In this document: piece by piece, positions 6,609 through 11,373 of the stretch
Layout: each line of letters opens with the position of its first letter
Position numbering within the stretch: position 1 is the stretch's first letter
Assembly (NCBI GenBank): GCA_017446125.1
Contig: JAFSRL010000038.1
Coordinates: 1-11,373 of the forward strand
DNA from: Lachnospiraceae bacterium
Lineage (GTDB): Bacteria > Bacillota > Clostridia > Lachnospirales > Lachnospiraceae
DNA: 11,373 bases
Reading direction: 5' to 3'
Translations under genes and position numbers: made by a program
The notes under the pieces: model-generated
Told to the model about the DNA's origin: nothing
The model's database searches: none
Seen by the model: the letters and a program-made list of their open reading frames with translations, nothing else

Positions 6609-6627
6609 TGTAACAGTAAATTTTACA
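6609..6627. promoter_or_regulatory. Palindrome in the ppdK leader (possible operator)
   Basis: TGTAA (6609-6613) and TTACA (6623-6627) form an inverted repeat spaced by 9 nt. Overlapping it is GTAAA/TTTAC (6616-6620/6622-6626) around one base. It lies immediately before the ppdK ribosome binding site AGGAG (6631-6635), where a bound regulator could block expression. No regulator family can be named from this alone, and AT-rich leaders produce such palindromes by chance. Confidence 0.25.
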
Positions 6628-6643
6628 TAAAGGAGTAAAGTGT

Positions 6644-9334
6644 ATGGCGAAGAGAGTTTACAAGTTTGAAGAAGGCAATGCCAACATGCGCGAGCTGTTG
6701 GGCGGTAAGGGCGCCAACCTTGCCGAAATGACGGGTTTGGGAATGCCCATCCCGCAGGGCTTTACGGTTACGACCGAGGCCTGTACGGATTACTACAATG
6801 ACGGAAAGACAATCAAGAAGGACACGCAGGACCAGATTTACAAGGCGATGGCGTGGTTGGAAAAGATCAACGGCAAGAAGTTCGGCGATCCGACAAATCC
6901 GCTTTTGGTTTCCGTTCGAAGCGGGGCGAGAGCTTCGATGCCCGGTATGATGGATACGATCTTAAACCTCGGTATGAACGACAAGACCTGTGAGGGCTTT
7001 GCAAAGACGACCGCCAACGCACGTTTCGCACGTGATTCCTATCGTCGCTTCATCCAGATGTTCTCCGATGTCGTTATGGAGATTGACAAGTCCAAGTTCG
7101 AAGCGGTTCTCGATGATATCAAGAAGAAGAACAAATACAAATCAGATCTTGACCTGACCGCGGATGACATGAGTGAGGTCATTAAGCGCTACAAGGCAAT
7201 CTACAAAAAGGAGATGGGCAAGGAGTTCCCGCAGGATCCCAAGGTTCAGTTGATGGAAGCGGTCAAGGCCGTGTTCAGAAGCTGGAACAACGACCGTGCG
7301 ATTTACTACCGCCGCATGAACGACATCCCGTCGAGCTGGGGCACGGCGGTCAATGTGCAGACGATGGTCTTCGGTAACATGGGTATGACCAGCGGCACCG
7401 GCGTTGCGTTTACGCGCGACCCCGCGACCGGCAAGAAGGGCATCTACGGCGAGTACCTGATCAACGCGCAGGGCGAGGACGTTGTGGCCGGTATCCGCAC
7501 ACCTTCCCACATCACGCAGTTAAAGAAGGATCTGCCCAAGTGCTATGAGCAGTTCATCACACTGGCGAATAAGTTAGAGAAGCACTACAAGGATATGCAG
7601 GACATGGAGTTCACCATCGAAGAGGGCAAGCTCTACTTCCTGCAGACCAGAAACGGCAAGCGTACCGCGCATGCGGCAATCAAGATTGCCTGCGACCTTG
7701 TGGACGAGAAGATGATCTCGGAAGAGGAAGCGGTCATGCGCATCGAGCCGAAGTCTCTGGATCAGCTTCTGCATCCCGTCTTTGACGCGAAGGCATTGAA
7801 GGCGGCCAAGGCGATCGGCAGTGCGTTACCGGCATCCCCGGGTGCTGCGGCGGGCCGTGTGTACTTTACGGCGGAAGACGCGGTCAAGCATGCGAAGAAG
7901 GGTGAGCGCGTCGTGCTGGTCCGTTTGGAGACCTCTCCCGAGGACATCGAAGGCATGCATGCCGCAGAGGGTATCTTAACCGCACGCGGCGGTATGACCT
8001 CTCACGCGGCGGTTGTTGCGCGCGGCATGGGCACCTGCTGTGTCTCGGGCTGCAGCGATATCACCTTTGACTTTAAGGCGGGCACGTTCAAGCTGGGCGG
8101 CGCTACCGTCAAGGAAGGTGACTACATTTCCCTCGACGGATCGACCGGCAAGATTTACTTAGGCGATGTTAAGACCGTCGATGCCGCGATCAACAAGGAC
8201 TTCGGCCGCATCATGAAGTGGGCGGATGCCAGACGCCGCTTGAAGGTTCGCACGAATGCGGATACGCCGGCGGACGCACGTCAGGCGGTTGCCTTCGGTG
8301 CGGAGGGCATCGGACTTTGCCGTACGGAGCACATGTTCTTTGAGCCCGACCGTATCCCGAAGATCCGCAAGATGATTCTTTCGGAGACCGTCGAGCAGAG
8401 AAAGGCGGCGCTGAAAGAGCTTATCCCGTTCCAGAGAAAAGACTTTATCGGTATCTACGAGGAAATGGGCGCAAGACCGGTTACCATCCGCTTCTTAGAT
8501 CCGCCGTTACATGAGTTCGTTCCCACGGACAAGAAGGACATCGAGGCGCTTGCCAAAGACATGAAGGTGCCGGTGAAGAAGGTCATGGAGACCATCGCTT
8601 CCCTGCATGAGTTCAACCCGATGATGGGTCACCGCGGCTGCCGTCTGGCGGTCACGTATCCGGAAATCGCGGAGATGCAGACGCGTGCCGTCATGGAAGC
8701 GGCGATCGATGTGAAGAAGCGTAAGGGCTACAACATCGTGCCGGAGATTATGATCCCGCTTGTCGGCGAAGTCAAGGAATTGAAGTTCGTCAAGGAAGTG
8801 GTTGTTGCGACCGCGGAGCAGGTCAAGAAGGAGAAGAAGAGCAACATCAAGTATCTCGTCGGAACGATGATCGAGATTCCGCGCGCCGCCCTGACAGCGG
8901 AACAGATTGCGCAGGAAGCGGACTTCTTCAGCTTCGGTACGAATGACTTAACTCAGATGACCTTTGGCTTCTCGAGAGACGACGCGGGCAAGTTCTTAGA
9001 TGCTTACTATAAGAACGGCATCTATGAGTCGGATCCCTTCGCGCACCTTGACCAGACGGGTGTGGGCCACCTCATCGACATTGCGGTGAAGGACGGCTTA
9101 AAGGGCAACAAGCACCTGCACCTTGGCATCTGCGGTGAGCACGGCGGCGATCCGTCGAGTGTGGACTTCTGCAACCGCACCGGATTAGACTACGTGTCCT
9201 GCTCGCCCTTCCGCGTGCCGATCGCACGCCTCGCGGCAGCACAGTCTGCAATCGAGTTAAAGCGCGCGGCGAAGAAGGCACCGGCGAAGAAAGCGACCGC
9301 AAAAAAGGCGGCTGCTAAGAAGGCGGCGAAGTAA
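6644..9334 (+). CDS. ppdK: Pyruvate, phosphate dikinase with Lys/Ala-rich tail
   Basis: Interconverts pyruvate + ATP + Pi with PEP + AMP + PPi in the cytosol; in anaerobes it often serves PPi-linked glycolysis or PEP supply. All three functional parts are present: the nucleotide-binding domain (GGKGANLAEMTGLGMPIPQGF, 20-40; VSVRSGARASMPGMMDT, 89-105), the swivelling phosphohistidine domain (TARGGMTSHAAVVARG, catalytic H454) and the C-terminal PEP/pyruvate barrel (GLCRTEHMFF, 557-566; GTMIEIPRAAL, 740-750; GICGEHGGDP with catalytic C830). These positions match the C. symbiosum enzyme within one residue. That enzyme is about 874 residues; here the conserved end (RVPIARLAAAQSAI, to 870) is followed by a basic tail, residues 873-896, of four xAKKA pentapeptides with no acidic residue. 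AGGAG (6631-6635) lies 8 nt before the ATG. The gene appears monocistronic, with a stem-loop after it. Function is secure; the role of the tail is unknown. Confidence 0.98.
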   Translation: MAKRVYKFEEGNANMRELLGGKGANLAEMTGLGMPIPQGFTVTTEACTDYYNDGKTIKKDTQDQIYKAMAWLEKINGKKFGDPTNPLLVSVRSGARASMPGMMDTILNLGMNDKTCEGFAKTTANARFARDSYRRFIQMFSDVVMEIDKSKFEAVLDDIKKKNKYKSDLDLTADDMSEVIKRYKAIYKKEMGKEFPQDPKVQLMEAVKAVFRSWNNDRAIYYRRMNDIPSSWGTAVNVQTMVFGNMGMTSGTGVAFTRDPATGKKGIYGEYLINAQGEDVVAGIRTPSHITQLKKDLPKCYEQFITLANKLEKHYKDMQDMEFTIEEGKLYFLQTRNGKRTAHAAIKIACDLVDEKMISEEEAVMRIEPKSLDQLLHPVFDAKALKAAKAIGSALPASPGAAAGRVYFTAEDAVKHAKKGERVVLVRLETSPEDIEGMHAAEGILTARGGMTSHAAVVARGMGTCCVSGCSDITFDFKAGTFKLGGATVKEGDYISLDGSTGKIYLGDVKTVDAAINKDFGRIMKWADARRRLKVRTNADTPADARQAVAFGAEGIGLCRTEHMFFEPDRIPKIRKMILSETVEQRKAALKELIPFQRKDFIGIYEEMGARPVTIRFLDPPLHEFVPTDKKDIEALAKDMKVPVKKVMETIASLHEFNPMMGHRGCRLAVTYPEIAEMQTRAVMEAAIDVKKRKGYNIVPEIMIPLVGEVKELKFVKEVVVATAEQVKKEKKSNIKYLVGTMIEIPRAALTAEQIAQEADFFSFGTNDLTQMTFGFSRDDAGKFLDAYYKNGIYESDPFAHLDQTGVGHLIDIAVKDGLKGNKHLHLGICGEHGGDPSSVDFCNRTGLDYVSCSPFRVPIARLAAAQSAIELKRAAKKAPAKKATAKKAAAKKAAK

Positions 9335-9350
9335 GAAAAAGTGTTATTCA

Positions 9351-9378
9351 GGAGCCGGGCACATCGCTGTCCGGCTCC
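9351..9378 (+). terminator. Stem-loop after ppdK, probable terminator without strong U-run
   Basis: GGAGCCGGGCA (9351-9361) pairs with TGTCCGGCTCC (9368-9378): 11 bp including one G-U pair, closing a 6-nt loop. It starts 16 nt after the ppdK stop. The downstream bases (ATACTTAG) have no T-run, so termination may be inefficient, and the metallophosphoesterase 20 nt further on may be reached by read-through. Read on the minus strand, a TTTTT run follows about 11 nt after the stem. Confidence 0.5.
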
Positions 9379-9398
9379 ATACTTAGAGCAAGTTAAGC

Positions 9399-10313
9399 AT
9401 GGACGTTGCAGTTTTTTCCGATATCCACGGCAATCATGCCGCGTTACAAGCCTGCTTTGATTACTGTGTCGGCAAGGGCATCACGAACTATGTCTGCCTC
9501 GGCGACTATATTTCGGACTGCCCTTTTCCGCAGAAGACAATGCAGCTCGTGCATGTTTTAAAGCAGTACTTCAATACGCGCTTTATCCGCGGCAACCGTG
9601 AGGAATACATGCTTTCCTACCGCAAGAACGGGGCGACGGGCTGGATGAACGGCTCGGCCTCGGGTGCGTTGCTCTATACCTATGAGAATCTGACGGACGA
9701 TGACTTCAATCTCTTTCACAAGATGCCCATCTACGGGATCTTTGAGGAGCCCGGTATCGCCAAGTTTGAATACTGCCACGGCTCACCCACGGCATCGAAC
9801 GAAGTCCTGATCCGCGACAAGCGCAACACCAAGCGCGTGCTTGCAAATCTCAAAACCGATTATCTCGTGCACGGTCACTATCACGTGCAGGAATCCTACT
9901 ATTACAGAAATAAGCGCAGCATCAATCCCGGCAGCGTGGGCCTGCCCTGGATGCATGACGGCAAAACGCAGTTCTGCATCCTGCACGGCGACGGCAAGAC
10001 CTGGGAGGAGGAGAACATCCAGTTAGACTACGACCGGTATTCCATCCTCGATGAGTTTGAGTCAAGCGGCCTGCTCGAGCGTGCGCCCGCATGGAGCGCC
10101 GTGACGATGCACACGATCCGCACCGGCGTTGATCTCAACGAAACGATTCAGCTCATTGCAATGCGGCTGTGCGAAAAAGAGACCGGCACCTGCGTCTGGC
10201 CGGACATCCCTGAGAAATACTGGGCGGAGGCCCTCAAGATGAACGGGATCGACCTCACCGGCCGCCCCATCAAGGAGCTCGTCGACAAGCCGGACAGAGC
10301 ACCGGCGACGTAA
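9399..10313 (+). CDS. Calcineurin-like metallophosphoesterase with C-terminal extension
   Basis: A 304-residue probable metal-dependent phosphatase or phosphodiesterase. The two-metal site is complete: D8-I-H10 (FSDIHGN), G-D36 (CLGDY), G-N66-R (RGNREEY; Arg replaces the usual His of GNH), H127 (CHGSP) and GHYH (H160, H162), followed by the strand-turn SINPGSVGLP (174-183). This motif order matches the YfcE/MJ0936-like phosphodiesterase branch. Those proteins are usually about 160-250 residues, so the region from about 205 to 304 is additional; it contains DYDRYSILDEFESSGLL and a WPDIPEKYWAEAL segment that I do not recognise. No signal peptide or membrane segment is seen. The ATG at 9399 puts the first metal ligand at the usual place but has only a weak ribosome binding site, and it follows ppdK by 64 nt with a stem-loop between. 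Substrate unknown. Confidence 0.88.
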   Translation: MDVAVFSDIHGNHAALQACFDYCVGKGITNYVCLGDYISDCPFPQKTMQLVHVLKQYFNTRFIRGNREEYMLSYRKNGATGWMNGSASGALLYTYENLTDDDFNLFHKMPIYGIFEEPGIAKFEYCHGSPTASNEVLIRDKRNTKRVLANLKTDYLVHGHYHVQESYYYRNKRSINPGSVGLPWMHDGKTQFCILHGDGKTWEEENIQLDYDRYSILDEFESSGLLERAPAWSAVTMHTIRTGVDLNETIQLIAMRLCEKETGTCVWPDIPEKYWAEALKMNGIDLTGRPIKELVDKPDRAPAT

Positions 10314-10316
10314 GTG

Positions 10317-10343
10317 TTGACAGTCTTTGATACAGATTATGAA
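10317..10343 (+). promoter_or_regulatory. Candidate promoter for the lipoprotein gene
   Basis: A perfect TTGACA (10317-10322) begins 4 nt after the metallophosphoesterase stop, with TATGAA (10338-10343; 4 of 6) after a short 15-nt spacer. A transcript from here would carry about 105 nt of leader including the REP-like hairpin at 10409. The sub-optimal spacing keeps confidence low. Confidence 0.35.
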
Positions 10344-10408
10344 ACTTAACAAAAGTTAGATTATATTAATCAATATTATTTTTTATTAATGATTATTATA
10401 TTTTCTTA

Positions 10409-10435
10409 GAGTCACGGTATCCGTCCCGGACTCAT
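10409..10435. repeat. REP-like inverted repeat, left copy
   Basis: GAGTC (10409-10413) pairs with GACTC (10429-10433), and inside it ACGG (10414-10417) pairs with CCGT (10421-10424) across TAT, leaving CCCG bulged. It shares GAGTCA, CCGTCCC and GACTCATA, in the same order, with the element at 11259-11289. It lies 11 nt before the lipoprotein gene's AGGA ribosome binding site (10446-10449). It resembles, from memory, the GTCCCC-containing palindromes associated with REP-type elements in Clostridia. Confidence 0.55.
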
Positions 10436-10457
10436 AGGGATTAACAGGACGGTGATT

Positions 10458-11258
10458 GTGAAAAAGAAAGTAATTATAATAGCAATTACAATCTGTATGC
10501 TGCTTTCATCCTGTGGAACAAATATGGATCGAGAAAGCCATATCGGAAACAGTGCTGAAGAAAAAAACGATTCAACCACAGATGTGTCTTTATTTTCTGA
10601 CAAAGAAAATGCAGAACAGTTTACTGCGATTACCGAGGGCGATTTTTCTGTTGTAAATGTAGATGATAAACAAAAGGAACAGATGGAAGACATTTACTCA
10701 CTTATGATCGAAAGAGGTATCGCATCAACATGGCACTATTTTGATGTCACAGGAGATGGTGTTGACGAATTGATCTGGGAGGATATCAGTCCGTTTGATG
10801 AGAACTTCAAAACGGTAATAGCTGTATTTAAGTCTACTAAGAGTGGAGTCGAAAGACTTCATTGGGATGTAAATAACAACTCGAGATATCTTTTTATCGG
10901 AGATAATAATCTGGTTTCCTATGATGATGTTGGTTCAGCCTATATGTATGTTGGATACAGCGAGAAAATGTTTGATGATGACAACAATATGTATTCTACC
11001 CATGCGATATGTGCCTATATCATATATTCCTATGAGGAAATGGAAGACTATGAAGACATGAAAAAAAGATTTCTTGAAGATGGTATGGATGGTGAAGGAG
11101 CATACTACTATTACATTACCTATGGGCAATCCGGGGAGATTATAACGGATGAGAGAATCACTAAGGATGACTTTCTTGACTATTTTACGGGAATGACTGG
11201 AAAACCCATGGAAGATATTGATCGCTATTGGTTTGATGTAATCAGCCATTACGATTAA
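10458..11258 (+). CDS. Putative lipoprotein of unknown function, AT-rich
   Basis: A 266-residue product whose start, MKKKVIIIAITICMLLSSC, is a classic lipoprotein signal: three lysines, a hydrophobic core and lipobox L-S-S-C with the lipidated cysteine at 19. After a Ser/Asn/Asp-rich linker (about 20-50), a globular part follows. It contains a D-V-T-G-D-G-V-D-E-L motif (about residues 97-106), which resembles the acidic Ca-binding loops of FG-GAP/EF-hand-like repeats and recurs in many clostridial surface proteins. Much of the rest is rich in Asp, Glu and Tyr. The GTG at 10458 is preferred over the GTG at 10452 because AGGA (10446-10449) is 8 nt from the former and only 2 from the latter. Base composition is well below that of the rest of the window, and REP-like repeats lie on both sides, so recent acquisition is plausible. 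Attachment to the outer face of the membrane is inferred; the function is not recognisable. Confidence 0.78.
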   Translation: MKKKVIIIAITICMLLSSCGTNMDRESHIGNSAEEKNDSTTDVSLFSDKENAEQFTAITEGDFSVVNVDDKQKEQMEDIYSLMIERGIASTWHYFDVTGDGVDELIWEDISPFDENFKTVIAVFKSTKSGVERLHWDVNNNSRYLFIGDNNLVSYDDVGSAYMYVGYSEKMFDDDNNMYSTHAICAYIIYSYEEMEDYEDMKKRFLEDGMDGEGAYYYYITYGQSGEIITDERITKDDFLDYFTGMTGKPMEDIDRYWFDVISHYD

Positions 11259-11289
11259 ATGAGTCAGTGGACCCGTCCCCCTGACTCAT
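11259..11289. repeat. REP-like inverted repeat, right copy
   Basis: ATGAGTCAG (11259-11267) and CTGACTCAT (11281-11289) form a perfect 9-bp inverted repeat around 13 bases (TGGACCCGTCCCC). It starts at the first base after the lipoprotein stop codon (11256-11258). It is the better-preserved partner of the copy at 10409-10435. In RNA it would form a stable hairpin that could protect or end the transcript, although no T-run follows. Confidence 0.65.
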
Positions 11290-11373
11290 ACGGTGACGTT
11301 ATCTCTTCGGCCTGCCCGGACATTTCTAAAGAAAACATAAAATTTAAAATTAGGGGTTGCAAAGTGGTATTAA
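11290..11373. other. Right-edge non-coding segment
   Basis: A mixed GC-rich (11290-11329) then AT-rich (11330-11356) stretch with no open frame of note. GGGGTTGCAAAG near 11353-11364 contains a TTGCAA that could be a -35 box for a gene to the right, but its -10 region lies outside the window. Nothing else is visible. Confidence 0.4.

Larger units (their letters stand above)
10314..10457. other. AT-rich spacer marking a composition change
   Basis: From the metallophosphoesterase stop onward the base composition drops sharply; 10330-10408 is almost entirely A and T with short palindromic runs. It contains a candidate promoter at its left end and a REP-like element at its right end. No open frame of note is visible. 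It marks the left boundary of the AT-rich lipoprotein segment. Confidence 0.6.

Noticed and set aside
9260..9334. The PPDK tail as a product of a frameshift or stop read-through into non-coding DNA
   Set aside because: The conserved end and the tail are in one frame without an intervening stop, the tail repeats a regular pentapeptide with varied synonymous codons, and it ends just before a stem-loop. A sequencing error seems unlikely.
10368..10394. AATCA/TGATT palindromic runs in the AT-rich spacer as an origin or terminator
   Set aside because: The stems are only about 5 bp in nearly pure A/T sequence, which gives such matches by chance, and no iterons or U-run hairpin are present.

Overview
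The window looks like chromosomal DNA of a Gram-positive anaerobe of the class Clostridia, most probably a Lachnospiraceae-type bacterium. The grounds are a pyruvate,phosphate dikinase typical of fermenters, a DUF815 ATPase next to a Maf pyrophosphatase, a Bacillus YkpA-like ABC-F protein, a DUF5050-type propeller protein, strong AGGAGG-type ribosome binding sites and tight ATGA gene overlaps. Most of the window is GC-rich (one 60-base line in ppdK counts 36 G/C). The last gene is clearly AT-richer (a sample line counts 23 of 60). The placement is an inference from gene content, not a database match.

Layout. Minus strand, 1-1802: a membrane-anchored beta-propeller protein followed 25 nt later by pyrB, which runs off the left edge. 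Positions 1803-1890 are a compact divergent promoter region. Plus strand, 1891-6513: a tightly packed five-gene run of DUF815 AAA+ ATPase, maf, a small very acidic protein, an ABC-F ATPase and a membrane-anchored glycerophosphodiesterase. Two junctions are 4-nt ATGA overlaps. Positions 6514-6643 hold a hairpin-rich repeat and the leader of ppdK (6644-9334). A stem-loop follows ppdK, then a calcineurin-like metallophosphoesterase (9399-10313). From about 10314 the DNA turns AT-rich and carries one lipoprotein gene of unknown function (10458-11258), bracketed by two related REP-like inverted repeats.

How the genes work together. The content is mainly housekeeping: pyrimidine synthesis (pyrB), nucleotide-pool cleaning (maf), ribosome-associated ABC-F function, phospholipid or teichoic-acid glycerol-phosphate turnover, and the PEP/pyruvate node (ppdK). 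I see no transposase, phage gene, CRISPR array, tRNA, rRNA or recognisable defence system.

The features most worth a second look are: (i) a histone-H1-like xAKKA repeat tail on PPDK; (ii) back-to-back promoters with overlapping -35 boxes, one of which predicts a leaderless mRNA for the AAA+ ATPase; (iii) an ABC-F protein whose degenerate motifs all fall in one of its two composite ATP sites; (iv) an AT-rich lipoprotein gene framed by paired REP-like elements. None of these amounts to a convincing new multi-gene system.
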